A stretch of DNA of 64,000 nucleotides from JASSUD01 sp031963045 (GCA_031963045.1 JASSUK010000035.1:1-64000); one strand, 5' to 3'; positions 37,083 to 46,379 are shown, numbered from the stretch's first letter. Made by a program: numbers and translations. Notes: a model not told the origin generated them from the sequence alone.

Positions 37083-40010
37083 CTATTGCAGTGCTCGCTC
37101 TACTACCTCACGCACATCTTTGGACGAAGCCTGCGCTAATACCGTTTGAAGCGCTTTTTGCATCTTATTTTTGAGGGGCGCAATAAAATCGCGCCAGCGT
37201 TCTAGTGAACGGGCTAATCGTGCTGCAATTTGTGGATTGATGGCATCGAGCGCTAGCACGTACTCGGTCCAGAATGCATAGCCTTGCCCATCTAAGGCAT
37301 GAAAATGGGCAGGATTACCACTGATAAAATTAAAAATAAGCGCACGTGCACGGTTAGGGTTACGCAAGCTGAAGGCCGAATGGCGGGTGAGTTCCCGTAT
37401 CGCAGCTTGAACCGATTTTTTCTCGCAAACAGCGGGGTCTTGCCGAGCTTGCAGTGCAAACCATTTGTCTATTGCTAGCGGATTGTGCTTAAAACGTTCA
37501 TAAAAATCAGCTAGTGCAGCATCTGTCTCTGTGCCTCCAAGGCATAGCAGAGCCCCCAGTGCTGCAGAGCGATCGGTCATATTATCCGCTTGCTCGTATT
37601 GTGTATGCGCTAAATCGGCTATGGCGTATTGGGGTTCTTGATGCCCTCCAAATTCCCCTCCTAGGCCTGCGCCCAGCACGCTGTTTAGCGCATCTTCTTC
37701 TATAGAAAAAGGTTTTTCCCAGAAGAGCGCTTGAGCGGAATCTTCTGTCTCTTCCCCATATAACCAGCCCCATACGCTATGTGTTTGAGGGGTACAGCAA
37801 GCTGTTAAATAGCAGAGCGCGAGGTTTTTCAGAGCACGCTGTCCGGCTTGTGCCAGCGTGGGTGTATAGGCATTTTTAACCAGATTACTTTGATAGCTGT
37901 GCATCCATTGTGGATATAGCGCACGTGCTAAATATTCCTGCAAGGCTTTGCGCGCTGCATGGACTGCAGCGGGATCGATAGCTTGGCCTTGTAAGACTAA
38001 GTGCTCAAAAATATCTGCTTCGGTTGGGAGGCTCAGCGCTTGTGCCCGGAAATCGGGGGTGAGTGAAGTATCTTCCAGTACCTGGCTAAAGGCTTGAACT
38101 AAGGTATCGCTTACTTGTATAGGCTGTTTTTGATTAGCGCTTTGCATCAATTTTATGATGGCTTGCATGGCTAAATGTTGACCTGCTTCCCATCGATTAA
38201 ACGGATCGCTATCTTTTGCAAAGAGCGTGGTGAGTTCTGCTTCTGTGTAGTGATAGTCCACTCTTATTGGTGCAGAGAAATTGCGTAATAAAGAAGGAGT
38301 GGGTTGGTGCGGAATATGGATGAAATGGAAGGTTTGCTCGGTATCTGCTAACTCTAAAATTTGAGTAAAGGCAGGGGTTTGTGCAGAGTGTGCTCCTTCG
38401 AGATAGAGCGGTAAATCTTGCCCATCCGAACCTAGAAGGCCAATAGCGAAAGGAATTAAAAGAGGCTGCGTGGAAGGAGTGGTAGATAAGGACTGACGCA
38501 GGGTGATGCTATAGCGTTGCTGTGCCGCGTCGTAATGCGTGCGAACGTGCACACAAGGTGTGCCCGATTGGCTATACCAGCGCTCGAATTGCGTCAAATC
38601 GCGCCCATTCGCATCAGCCATAGCGAGCCTGAAATCATCACAGGTGACGGCTTGCCCATCATGGCGCTGAAAATAAAGCTGCATGCCCTTAAGAAAACCT
38701 TCGCGTCCTACTAAGGTTTGAATCATACGTATAACTTCTGCACCTTTTTCATAAATGGTGGCGGTATAGAAGTTACTGATTTCAAGGTATTGCTCCGGGC
38801 GGATCGGGTGGGCCATGGGGCCTGCATCTTCAGCAAACTGCATGCGTCTTAAACGACATACATCATCGATGCGTTTACTGGCTCGCGCCGCGCGTGCGCG
38901 TGGTGAATCTATAGTGGGTAGAGGGCCAGTGCGGCGTTGAGCAGGAGTATGAGCGATCTCTTGATCGGCTTCATAGGCTGCGCTATCTGCTGAGAATTCC
39001 TGATCTCGAAAAACGGTCAGCCCTTCTTTTAAGGTGAGTTGGAACCAATCTCGGCAGGTTACTCGGTTACCCGTCCAGTTATGGAAATACTCATGTCCGA
39101 TAACGGATTCAATATTGCTGTAATCGCTGTCTGTGGCTGTTTGTGGGTCAGCCAATACATATTGGGTATTAAAAATATTCAACCCTTTATTTTCCATCGC
39201 CCCCATATTGAAGTCGCCAACCGCCACCACCATAAAACGATCTAGATCGAGCTCTAAGCCAAAACGCTGCTCATCCCAGTCGATGGATCGAGTTAGTGCA
39301 TCTAGCGCATACGATGTTTTCTCTACATCTTCTTGTGCTGAGTAGATTTGTAATAGTTTGTTGTGCCCGGAACCAGTTACCCAATGGGTCTCACGTGTAG
39401 CGAGTTGGCCTGCTACGAGTGCAAATAAGTAACAGGGTTTTGCAAAAGGATCTTCCCAGGTGGCGTAGTGCCGGCCATCGTTTAGTGTGCCCGAGGCGAT
39501 CAGGTTGCCGTTGGAGAGTAAAACGGGATACAGCTTCTGTGGAGCACGTAAGGTAACGGTATAGCGCGCCATCACATCAGGGCGATCTATAAAATAGGTG
39601 ATTCGACGAAACCCTTCTGACTCGCACTGCGTAAAAAAACGGCCATTAGAGAGGTATAGCCCCATAAGCTGAGTATTGCTAATGGGCGAGCAAGCATTAG
39701 ACAGCGCAAGCTCAAAAGTATCAGGCACATTGGCGAGCGTGAGGCCAGCAGCATGCCCGTCTTTATCGGTATGCAATGTGGGGTAGCAGGGCGCTCCATC
39801 GATGTGCGCTTCGATAAATTCTAGATGTTCACCATCTAAATATAAATCGGGACTAGGGGCCGCTATGGGGTTGCGCCGCATACGCATACGGCTATGGACT
39901 ACCGTGCGCTGTGGGTCAAGATCAAACACCAGCTCTACGCTATCAATTAAAAAAGAAGGCGGGCAATAGTGTGTGCGGTAGGTAATTTGAGAGGGTAGGG
40001 ATGTGGGCAT
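37083..40010 (-). CDS. pepN: Aminopeptidase N (M1 family), with two insertions
   Basis: Zinc metallopeptidase that removes N-terminal residues from peptides. 975 residues, longer than the roughly 870-900 usual. Exopeptidase motif VGDFNMGAMENKGLNIFN, then the zinc site HEYFHNW (H306, E307, H310) with the third ligand E329 in LTLKEGLTV, and TATIYEKGAEVIRM with the catalytic Tyr. Extra residues lie at about 343-375 between RDQEFSAD and KRIDDV, and at about 750-800 (EETEDSAQALFWEKPFS to EFGGHQEPQYA) in the C-terminal helical domain. Both are in frame and catalytic residues are intact, so the enzyme is probably active. No clear ribosome site before ATG 40010. Confidence 0.95.
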   Translation of the reverse strand: MPTSLPSQITYRTHYCPPSFLIDSVELVFDLDPQRTVVHSRMRMRRNPIAAPSPDLYLDGEHLEFIEAHIDGAPCYPTLHTDKDGHAAGLTLANVPDTFELALSNACSPISNTQLMGLYLSNGRFFTQCESEGFRRITYFIDRPDVMARYTVTLRAPQKLYPVLLSNGNLIASGTLNDGRHYATWEDPFAKPCYLFALVAGQLATRETHWVTGSGHNKLLQIYSAQEDVEKTSYALDALTRSIDWDEQRFGLELDLDRFMVVAVGDFNMGAMENKGLNIFNTQYVLADPQTATDSDYSNIESVIGHEYFHNWTGNRVTCRDWFQLTLKEGLTVFRDQEFSADSAAYEADQEIAHTPAQRRTGPLPTIDSPRARAARASKRIDDVCRLRRMQFAEDAGPMAHPIRPEQYLEISNFYTATIYEKGAEVIRMIQTLVGREGFLKGMQLYFQRHDGQAVTCDDFRLAMADANGRDLTQFERWYSQSGTPCVHVRTHYDAAQQRYSITLRQSLSTTPSTQPLLIPFAIGLLGSDGQDLPLYLEGAHSAQTPAFTQILELADTEQTFHFIHIPHQPTPSLLRNFSAPIRVDYHYTEAELTTLFAKDSDPFNRWEAGQHLAMQAIIKLMQSANQKQPIQVSDTLVQAFSQVLEDTSLTPDFRAQALSLPTEADIFEHLVLQGQAIDPAAVHAARKALQEYLARALYPQWMHSYQSNLVKNAYTPTLAQAGQRALKNLALCYLTACCTPQTHSVWGWLYGEETEDSAQALFWEKPFSIEEDALNSVLGAGLGGEFGGHQEPQYAIADLAHTQYEQADNMTDRSAALGALLCLGGTETDAALADFYERFKHNPLAIDKWFALQARQDPAVCEKKSVQAAIRELTRHSAFSLRNPNRARALIFNFISGNPAHFHALDGQGYAFWTEYVLALDAINPQIAARLARSLERWRDFIAPLKNKMQKALQTVLAQASSKDVREVVERALQ

Positions 40011-40220
40011 TGGAAACGCTGTATGAAAAAAAACCGATGAACCCAGAGTGTAATAAAAAATGAACCCAAATAGCGGGTGCTCTGCCTAATGATTTGCATT
40101 ATGCCTACTGCAAAAGGCTTCTTATTTCAGAGGATGCGTTTTTTTAAGAGCGTGCTTGGTAGATTTTTGGGTAAGATGTTGATAAGCAGAGCGCAAAGAT
40201 TAAAAGTCTGTGGTATGCCT

Positions 40221-40251
40221 CTTGGGGTTCGTGCCTCACCACCGACCTACC
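40221..40251. repeat. R1 right half
   Basis: CTTGGGGTTCGTGCCTCACC followed by ACCGACCTACC, with the interior motif AGATTAAAAGTCTGTGGTATG before it. Confidence 0.7.
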
Positions 40252-40306
40252 GTGCTTTGCTGTGGTTAACGGAGTTTTTTAAAGCCCTATCATATAAGCC
40301 ATTTCG

Positions 40307-40340
40307 GGTAGGTTGGTGGTGAGGCACGAACCCCAACATG
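40307..40340. repeat. R1 left half
   Basis: GGTAGGTTGGTGGTGAGGC, then ACGAACCCCAACATG. The interior continues to about 40390 but the right arm is missing. Confidence 0.7.
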
Positions 40341-40520
40341 CATACCACTGTCTTCTTGAATACCTGCATAACATCAGTTACGCACCACTATTGAGCTAGA
40401 TTATGAATATGCAAGAAACCAAGTATTTACTCCGTTCCCCAAAAAATGCCAGTCATCTAATGGAGTCCATTTCTCAGCTTCGGGGTGGGAAGGCAAGCGC
40501 ACGGGAATTGCTAGGTAAAC

Positions 40521-40560
40521 AAAAAAAGCGGCCCACTCAAAAAATGGGCCGCTTTTTAAA
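40521..40560 (-). terminator. Intrinsic terminator of rpmB-rpmG
   Basis: AGCGGCCCA / TGGGCCGCT forms a 9-bp perfect stem with A- and T-runs on both sides. On the minus strand it sits just after rpmG and ends in CTTTTTTT. It could work in both directions. Confidence 0.85.
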
Positions 40561-40578
40561 AAATAGGTAAAACAAGCT

Positions 40579-40740
40579 TTATTTAAGCTTGGAACCTTTA
40601 TACGTCACGTGCTTGCGCACAACAGGATCAAATTTAGTAATTTCTTTCCCGATCAACGTAGAGGTGAGCGTAGTGTAGAAGTGCCCTGTGCCGGCGGTGG
40701 ATTTCAGCACGGTTTTTTGGCGTTTATTACTTTTAGCCAT
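40579..40740 (-). CDS. rpmG: 50S ribosomal protein L33
   Basis: 53 residues, the usual size. Begins MAKSNKRQKTVLKSTAGTGH and contains LIGKEITKFDPVVRKHV, the standard L33 core. AAGGAA lies 9 bases before ATG. It is of the type without the CxxC zinc pairs, common in proteobacteria. Follows rpmB by about 170 bp and is closed by a strong terminator. Binds 23S rRNA near the E site. Confidence 0.95.
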   Translation of the reverse strand: MAKSNKRQKTVLKSTAGTGHFYTTLTSTLIGKEITKFDPVVRKHVTYKGSKLK

Positions 40741-40909
40741 GGAGACCATTTCCTTGCAAAAGAGAGGCTTGTAGTCACAAAGCGCTATAGCAGCCTGTTC
40801 CTAATTCTATTAGCCGATATATTGAACCAAAGCAAAACAGTGCAAAATCCAAGTAGGTGGATGCTTACATGCAGCGCTTTGGTGACGTAAAAAGGAGTGC
40901 TTATGTGTA

Positions 40910-41146
40910 TTAATACACGCCATAAGGATCATTCACGGCGGCTAGCACTGCCTCGATCCCGTATTTATCGATAATACGCAAGCCTGCATTGGATACGCGA
41001 AGGCGTACCCATGCTTTTTTGCTTTCTACCCAGAAACGACGGCTATGCAAGTTGGGTAAAAAACGACGTTTAGATTTATTGTTTGCATGGGAAACTTTGT
41101 TGCCGCTCATCGGCCGTTTTCCCGTTACCTGACATTCGCGCGTCAT
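40910..41146 (-). CDS. rpmB: 50S ribosomal protein L28
   Basis: 78 residues. Begins MTRECQVTGKRPMSGNKVSH and continues with RRFLPNLHSRRFW and RLRVSNAGLRIIDKYG, all typical L28. AAGGAAG 5 bases before ATG. Located directly after the tRNA-Pro terminator, so it has its own promoter or depends on read-through from tRNA-Pro. Confidence 0.97.
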   Translation of the reverse strand: MTRECQVTGKRPMSGNKVSHANNKSKRRFLPNLHSRRFWVESKKAWVRLRVSNAGLRIIDKYGIEAVLAAVNDPYGVY

Positions 41147-41167
41147 GAAGTCTTCCTTCGATACCTA

Positions 41168-41201
41168 AAAAACATCGACCTCCCGACTATCGGGAGGTCG
41201 A
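41168..41201 (-). terminator. Intrinsic terminator after tRNA-Pro
   Basis: TCGACCTCCCGA / TCGGGAGGTCGA is a perfect 12-bp stem with a 3-base loop. On the minus strand it is followed by TGTTTTTTAGG. It lies between tRNA-Pro and rpmB, about 20 bases before the rpmB start. Confidence 0.85.
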
Positions 41202-41234
41202 AGGAAAATATATTCCAAATGGGAAGTAATTAGA

Positions 41235-41312
<78 letters not shown>

Positions 41313-41348
41313 AAATCTATGCTAAAGCCGAACTTCGCAAAGGGCGCG

Positions 41349-41354
41349 ATTGTA
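41349..41354 (-). promoter_or_regulatory. Probable tRNA-Pro promoter -10 box
   Basis: On the minus strand TTGTTACAATCGCGCCCTTT: a TACAAT hexamer followed by a GC-rich CGCGCCC discriminator, about 37 bp before the tRNA. The same arrangement precedes tRNA-Val. The -35 box is not clear. Confidence 0.5.
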
Positions 41355-41465
41355 ACAATAAAAAAATAATTTTGCTGCGTATCTACCGCTTTAAAGTGCA
41401 CAGAAATGATTAAAAATTATAGTCATAGCGTAAATAGCACTATTTTTACCCATTTATCCCGAAAA

Positions 41466-41783
41466 TTACGCTTGCGCCTTACAGGCAACTTCAACAGATT
41501 CGACCTGTGCTTTTAATTTAGGACTGGCTGCAAAAGTCACTACACGGCGAGGGGCAATGGCAACCCGAGCACCCGTCTTGAGGTTTAGCCCGGGTCGGCC
41601 TGATTTATCGCTCAACTGAAAATGCCCGAATCCAGACAATTTAACATTTTCATTATGCGATAGCGTATCGATGATAGTGGAGAAAAAATTTTCCACCAAG
41701 TCTAGTGCATCCTGTCTCTTCATCTGGGTTTTCCCAGCTAAAGTGGCAGCTAATTTGGCTTTAGTGAGGGTACTTGAGTCCAT
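41466..41783 (-). CDS. ihfA: Integration host factor alpha-like subunit
   Basis: HU/IHF-fold DNA-bending protein, 105 residues, last gene of the thrS-pheT cluster where ihfA normally sits; starts 2 bp after pheT ends. TLTKAKLAATLAG, the dimer helices and VKLSGFGHFQL and PRRVVTF are typical. The beta-arm tip is not: where the family has GRNPKTG, this protein reads GLNLKTG, with L66 for Arg and L68 for the proline that intercalates between base pairs. This should weaken or change sharp DNA bending. It is otherwise full length and not obviously a pseudogene. Confidence 0.88.
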   Translation of the reverse strand: MDSSTLTKAKLAATLAGKTQMKRQDALDLVENFFSTIIDTLSHNENVKLSGFGHFQLSDKSGRPGLNLKTGARVAIAPRRVVTFAASPKLKAQVESVEVACKAQA

Positions 41784-41785
41784 AG

Positions 41786-44338
41786 TTAACTACGCAAACG
41801 CGCACCATGTTGCGCCATTAATGCTTCTAAAAGCGTGCGCACGGCAAGATCTACAATCTCATCTTGCAATGTTGCATCGTCCGCTTGTAGCGTGATGCGA
41901 AAAGCCAGACTTTTTTCTTGTGGCTGCAAAGTACTAGGGGCAGATTCGCCAGATTGCAATGCATCTGCTTTAAGCTCTGCAGGAGGGTGAAATACGTCAA
42001 AAAGTTGAATGTGCTGAATATAGCCACATGCTTCTGTTTGGCGTTCCTCCCCGTGCGTTCCATGCCAGGCTGCGTGCAGCGTATCGAATAAAGCTTGTGA
42101 CGATATAGCTTTGTCTACGATAACAGCAATATCTCGCTGTACAGGCTGAAATTTAGAAAGGGTAGGCGCATGAGGAACGGTGCGCTCTAAAAGTGCTTGC
42201 GCTGCTATTTCAAATACGATTGGAGCTTGAGGCAAGTCGTAGCGCGCCAAATGTTTGGGATGCAATTCTCCCATCCACCCCACTGTTTTCCCTTCTATCT
42301 CAATACGTGCGCTTCGCCCGGGGTGCAATGCAGGGTGCTCAGCAGCCATAAAACGAGGTAGGAGCGGCGCAAAAAGCGCTTCAATATCGCCTTTTATATC
42401 GAAAAAATCTACTTGATTGGCAGGAGAAGAGGTCGATTTACTGGATTTGATTCCCCATTGCACAGGCCAAGCGGGCCCATAGGCTAAGCCGCCAATATAT
42501 TGAGGTTGATTAAAGCCGACAACGGACGCTTCACTGGCTGCGATACTGGCGTCTCTCAAAAAGAGTCGACCTACTTCAAAAAGGCGTACACGCTCTACTT
42601 TGCGATTGAGGTTGTGGCGCAACACCTGTACCAAACTGCCTATGAGCGTGGTGCGCATCACAGATAAAAAGCCTGATAAGGGGTTTACCACTTCAATAGG
42701 CGCTTGTTCGACATAAGGGCTGAAGTCTTGTTCCCAACTGGGGTCGACAAAACTGAAATTGATGGTTTCGTGATATTCGCGTGCGGCTAATTGATGCCGA
42801 AGCGCATGAATAGGGCGGCGATTTTCCGGCGCTCCACGCAGAATATGCGAGGCTTGAGGCATGCGTACAGGTAATGCGTCAAAACCATAGACACGTGCTA
42901 TTTCTTCGATCAAATCCACTTCGATCGCGATGTCAAACCGCCAGGCAGGAGGCGTGACATTAAAGACTTCTTCTAGCGTTTGATTGGTGAGATTTTCTTT
43001 TTGAGTACGCTCAAAGGGTAGATCTAGACGATGAAAAATATCGGCAATTTCATCCACGCTTATCGCAACACCCAAAATGCGTTCAACTTGCGCTACACGT
43101 AATTGCACGGTAGGGCGCTCTGGTAGCTGGATGATCTGATCATCAACAGGCCCAGGTTTGCCACCACAAATAGTCAGAATGAGGTGCGTAATATATTCGA
43201 GATCATCGGGTATGGATGCGTAGTCCACCCCGCGTTCAAAGCGATGGCCTGCTTCGCTGGTGACTCGGTAGCGGCGTGCACGGCCTCGAATGCTATCTGG
43301 TTGCCAGAAAGCGGCTTCAAGATAGATATCGGTGGTATCGGGCGAGACGGCACTAGCTGCACCGCCCATAATGCCGGCTAAACTTTGTGGACCTTGCGCA
43401 TCCGCAATAATACCTACGGTCTCATCGAGTTTCGCTAAGGTGCCATCTAAAAGTTGTAGCGTTTCATTAGGCTTTGCCCACCGTACTTCAAGGGGGCCTG
43501 TGAGTTTGTTCAAATCAAAGACATGATTGGGATGACCGCGCTCCAGCATCACATAATTAGAAATATCCACCAAAGCGCCTAGACTGCGCCCACCTGCACG
43601 CTCTAGCCGCTGAACCATCCAGCTAGGAGTAGGGGCGCTGGCATTCACTTGACGAATAACGCGACCCGCAAATCGCCCACATAGTGTGGGAGCGGAAATA
43701 TGGACAGGCAAGCTATCCTGAATTTCAGCGGAAATAGGGGTTGAAATAGGGCGTTGTAAAGGGGTGTGTGTTAGCGCAGCAACTTCACGTGCAATACCAA
43801 AAATAGACAAGCAGTCCGCGCGATTAGGAGTGAGCTTTAATGTGAATTGCTGCTCATCTAATGAGAGATAAGTACGAATATCTTCGCCTATAGGTGCATC
43901 TTCAGGCAGAGCAAGTATTCCGCTGGCATCAGAAGGATCAGACAAGCCTAGCTCTTGCGCTGAACACAGCATGCCGCAGCTTTCTACTCCACGAAGCTTG
44001 CTACGCTTAATCGTAAAAGGCTTATTTTTATCTTCCGTAGACAGGGCCGCACCAATAAGCGCACAAGGCACTTTAAGACCGGGGCGCACATTGGGGGCGC
44101 CACATACGATTTGTAATAGCTCCCCAAGGCCTGCATCGACCTCACACACTTTCAATCTATCGGCATTAGGATGCTGCGTGGTAGAGCGCACTTGGGCTAC
44201 CACTACCAGTGTGCAGGGTGGTGCTACGGGCTCTAATGATTCCACTTCCAAGCCAGCCATAGTAAGGGTATGGGCCAATGCTTGATTGGAGAGAGAAGGA
44301 TTGACGAAGTGGCGCAGCCAGGAGTCGGAGAATTGCAT
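41786..44338 (-). CDS. pheT: Phenylalanine-tRNA ligase beta subunit
   Basis: 850 residues, somewhat longer than the usual 795-810. N-terminal EMAP-type tRNA-binding domain (VVVAQVRSTTQHPNADRLKVC), B3/B4 editing domain (EAAFWQPDSIRGRARRYRVTSEAGHRFERGVD), B5 domain, a synthetase-like core and a C-terminal FDX-ACB domain (SKFQPVQRDIAVIVD). With PheS it forms the (alpha-beta)2 enzyme that charges tRNA-Phe. The extra length includes a Ser/Lys-rich stretch (IKSSKSTSSPANQ) near residue 640. Same strand as pheS with a 52-bp gap. Confidence 0.96.
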   Translation of the reverse strand: MQFSDSWLRHFVNPSLSNQALAHTLTMAGLEVESLEPVAPPCTLVVVAQVRSTTQHPNADRLKVCEVDAGLGELLQIVCGAPNVRPGLKVPCALIGAALSTEDKNKPFTIKRSKLRGVESCGMLCSAQELGLSDPSDASGILALPEDAPIGEDIRTYLSLDEQQFTLKLTPNRADCLSIFGIAREVAALTHTPLQRPISTPISAEIQDSLPVHISAPTLCGRFAGRVIRQVNASAPTPSWMVQRLERAGGRSLGALVDISNYVMLERGHPNHVFDLNKLTGPLEVRWAKPNETLQLLDGTLAKLDETVGIIADAQGPQSLAGIMGGAASAVSPDTTDIYLEAAFWQPDSIRGRARRYRVTSEAGHRFERGVDYASIPDDLEYITHLILTICGGKPGPVDDQIIQLPERPTVQLRVAQVERILGVAISVDEIADIFHRLDLPFERTQKENLTNQTLEEVFNVTPPAWRFDIAIEVDLIEEIARVYGFDALPVRMPQASHILRGAPENRRPIHALRHQLAAREYHETINFSFVDPSWEQDFSPYVEQAPIEVVNPLSGFLSVMRTTLIGSLVQVLRHNLNRKVERVRLFEVGRLFLRDASIAASEASVVGFNQPQYIGGLAYGPAWPVQWGIKSSKSTSSPANQVDFFDIKGDIEALFAPLLPRFMAAEHPALHPGRSARIEIEGKTVGWMGELHPKHLARYDLPQAPIVFEIAAQALLERTVPHAPTLSKFQPVQRDIAVIVDKAISSQALFDTLHAAWHGTHGEERQTEACGYIQHIQLFDVFHPPAELKADALQSGESAPSTLQPQEKSLAFRITLQADDATLQDEIVDLAVRTLLEALMAQHGARLRS

Positions 44339-44390
44339 AAGGTTCTAAATTGCCAGTGTGTAGGTTGGTCTTCAGGAGAACTTCTAATCT

Positions 44391-45404
44391 TTATTGAAAA
44401 GCCTTCAAAAACCGCAGATCGCCTTCAAAAAAGAGGCGCAGATCTTCAACCTGGTAGCGCAGCATAGCTAAGCGTTCAAGTCCTGTGCCAAATGCAAACC
44501 CTGTGTAGCGCTCAGAATCCAGTCCCATATTTTGTAGTACGGTCGGATGTACTTGCCCTGCCCCGGAGATTTCCAACCATTGGCCCGCATGCTTGCCGGT
44601 TTCAAAAAGCATGTCAATTTCGGCAGAGGGTTCAGTAAACGGGAAGTAAGAAGGGCGGAAACGGACCTGTAAATCTTCGCGTTCAAAGAATTTCTTCAAA
44701 AAATCGGTATAGATGCTTTTTAAATCCGCAAAACTTATATGTTCATCAATCCATAAGCCTTCAATCTGCGTGAACATGGGCGAATGCGTTGCATCGCTAT
44801 CTACTCGATATACACGTCCAGGTGCGATGACTTTCAGCGGAGGACAGTGGCTACGCGCATAGCGAACTTGGATCGAGCTAGTATGGGTGCGTAGCATCAG
44901 TGGTTTGCCCGTTTCATCTTCTGCATTGATATAAAACGTATCTTGCATGGAGCGGGCAGGGTGGTTTTCAGGGCTATTTAGCGCGGTGAAGTTATACCAA
45001 TCCGTCTCAATTTCAGGCCCCTCTGCGGTCTCAAATCCCATACTGTACAAAATGCGCTCGGCTCGTTCCCAGGCGCGCATAACGGGATGCAGACTTCCTC
45101 CACCTAATCCTCTTCCAGGTAAGGTCACATCAATAGCTTGTGCGGCTAGGCGGCGCTCTAGAAGCGCTTGCTCTAGCGCTTGTCGGCGTGCGCGCAAGGC
45201 TTGTTCGATACGTTGCTTAGCTTGATTAATTTTCTCGCCTTGCGCTTTGCGTTGCTCCATATCGAGCACACCCAGCGCTTTGAGAAGCTGCGTCAAGCTG
45301 CCTGCTTTCCCTAGAAAGCGTGCTTTTTCGTTATCGAGGGTGACCGTATCTTCGGCGTGTTCGAAAGCGTGTTGCGCTTCTACGATAAGCGATTCGAGAT
45401 CCAT
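44391..45404 (-). CDS. pheS: Phenylalanine-tRNA ligase alpha subunit
   Basis: Catalytic subunit, 337 residues from ATG 45404; a TTG three codons upstream is less likely because family members begin MDL. N-terminal coiled coil (residues 1-85) followed by the class II core: motif 1 region HPVMRAWERAERILYSMGF, GPEIETDWYNFTALNSPENHPAR, motif 2 PLKVIAPGRVYRVDSDATHSPMF and motif 3 GFAFGTGLERLAMLRYQV. Intact. Separated from rplT by a hairpin and an R2 repeat. Confidence 0.96.
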   Translation of the reverse strand: MDLESLIVEAQHAFEHAEDTVTLDNEKARFLGKAGSLTQLLKALGVLDMEQRKAQGEKINQAKQRIEQALRARRQALEQALLERRLAAQAIDVTLPGRGLGGGSLHPVMRAWERAERILYSMGFETAEGPEIETDWYNFTALNSPENHPARSMQDTFYINAEDETGKPLMLRTHTSSIQVRYARSHCPPLKVIAPGRVYRVDSDATHSPMFTQIEGLWIDEHISFADLKSIYTDFLKKFFEREDLQVRFRPSYFPFTEPSAEIDMLFETGKHAGQWLEISGAGQVHPTVLQNMGLDSERYTGFAFGTGLERLAMLRYQVEDLRLFFEGDLRFLKAFQ

Positions 45405-45470
45405 GGAAGCCAATTTTTGAATGAATGACGGAAGGTAGAGTCTGTCTCTATACAGATCTCAGCATGAAAT

Positions 45471-45502
45471 AAGAAAGGGGGCCCTTAGGAGCCCCCTTTC
45501 TT
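45471..45502 (-). terminator. Strong hairpin between rplT and pheS
   Basis: AAGAAAGGGGGC / GCCCCCTTTCTT is a 12-bp perfect stem with an 8-base loop. It lies after rplT and about 67 bp upstream of pheS. It may terminate the infC-rpmI-rplT transcript or act as a leader attenuator for pheST; no leader peptide was seen. Confidence 0.65.
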
Positions 45503-45525
45503 ATGCCTTAATATGCAAGACTGCG

Positions 45526-45671
45526 TAGGGCATGTCCTCAATTACCCCAAAGGGCCCATCTTTGAGGTCGTGCGGTGCTCGAGATCCTCACTGTACTCAA
45601 GTACAGTTCCGGTCCCTGCGCTCCTGCTCCCCCAAATATGAACCCTTTGGAGCAATTGAGGGCACGCCCTA
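45526..45671. repeat. R2 palindromic repeat, copy B
   Basis: Arms TAGGGCATGTCCTCAATTAC and AATTGAGGGCACGCCCTA. The centre has CTGTACTCAAGTACAG. Nearly identical to copy C at 50480. Placed between rplT and pheS. Confidence 0.9.
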
Positions 45672-45689
45672 TGCTACAAACCAAAAAGG

Positions 45690-46079
45690 TTAGGCAGCCA
45701 GGGCTGTTGCATTAGCTTGCTCAGTAGTTGCAGCAGCTTTGACTTGACCAACAATAGCGGCAAAAGCCAATTTGTCGTTGACAGCAAGTTCAGCCAAGAC
45801 TTTACGATCTAGACCGATTCCAGCTTTAAGCAAACCGTTCATAAAGACACTGTACGTAATGTCATGTTCACGAACCGCTGCATTGATGCGGGTAATCCAC
45901 AATGCACGAAATACGCGTTTTTTATTGCGACGATCGCGATAGGCATATTGCCCTGCACGCATGACCGCTTCTTTGGCAACGCGGTAGACGTTTTTACGGC
46001 GGCCGCGATAGCCTTTAGCTGCGTCAATAACTTTTTTGTGGCGGGCATGTGCTGTAACGCCGCGTTTAACTCGGGACAT
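45690..46079 (-). CDS. rplT: 50S ribosomal protein L20
   Basis: 129 residues from ATG 46079 (AGGAG 6 bases upstream); an upstream in-frame extension is not used. MSRVKRGVTAHARHKKVIDA, RRKNVYRVAKEAVMRAGQYAYRDRR and GLDRKVLAELA are standard. The C-terminus carries about ten extra Ala/Thr-rich residues (TTEQANATALAA) compared with the usual 119. Assembles early on 23S rRNA and often represses its own operon. Confidence 0.96.
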   Translation of the reverse strand: MSRVKRGVTAHARHKKVIDAAKGYRGRRKNVYRVAKEAVMRAGQYAYRDRRNKKRVFRALWITRINAAVREHDITYSVFMNGLLKAGIGLDRKVLAELAVNDKLAFAAIVGQVKAAATTEQANATALAA

Positions 46080-46181
46080 TGTTGCTCCTGAAGAGTGACT
46101 TATACAAAACGCCACTCATCATGGTGATGAAGATGGCGTGCCTCTGATTTAGAGATTTAAAATAAACTGTAAACAAAACGT

Positions 46182-46379
46182 TTAAGCGTAAGGCATCATT
46201 GCACGTACGGAAGGGGTATCCGCTTTATGCACAGCTGTACTGCCTCTAAGCTGACGTTTGTTTTTTGTGGTTCTCTTGGTGAGGATGTGGCGTTTAAAAG
46301 CTTGACCACGTTTAACAGTGCCGCCTGGGCGCACTACAAAGCGCTTTGCAGCGCTTTTTTTGGTTTTCATTTTGGGCAT
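46182..46379 (-). CDS. rpmI: 50S ribosomal protein L35
   Basis: 65 residues from ATG 46379 (MPKMKTKKSAAKRF). Standard L35 blocks KTKKSAAKRFVVRPGGTVKR, KRHILTKRTTKNKRQLRG. Sits between infC and rplT as usual, 102 bp from rplT. Confidence 0.96.
   Translation of the reverse strand: MPKMKTKKSAAKRFVVRPGGTVKRGQAFKRHILTKRTTKNKRQLRGSTAVHKADTPSVRAMMPYA

Larger units (their letters stand above)
40011..40578. other. Intergenic with two R1 halves and a terminator
   Basis: Holds an R1 right half (40221-40251), an R1 left half (40307-40340) and the strong hairpin 40527-40553. No gene is seen in the rest. Confidence 0.5.

Noticed and set aside
44355..44375. GTGTAGGTTGGTCTTCAGGAG between pheT and pheS
   Set aside because: Eleven matching bases to an R1 arm are not enough for a repeat call.
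45465..45505. Hairpin upstream of pheS considered as a Phe-leader attenuator
   Set aside because: No short leader frame rich in Phe codons was seen before pheS; it is kept only as a terminator-like hairpin.
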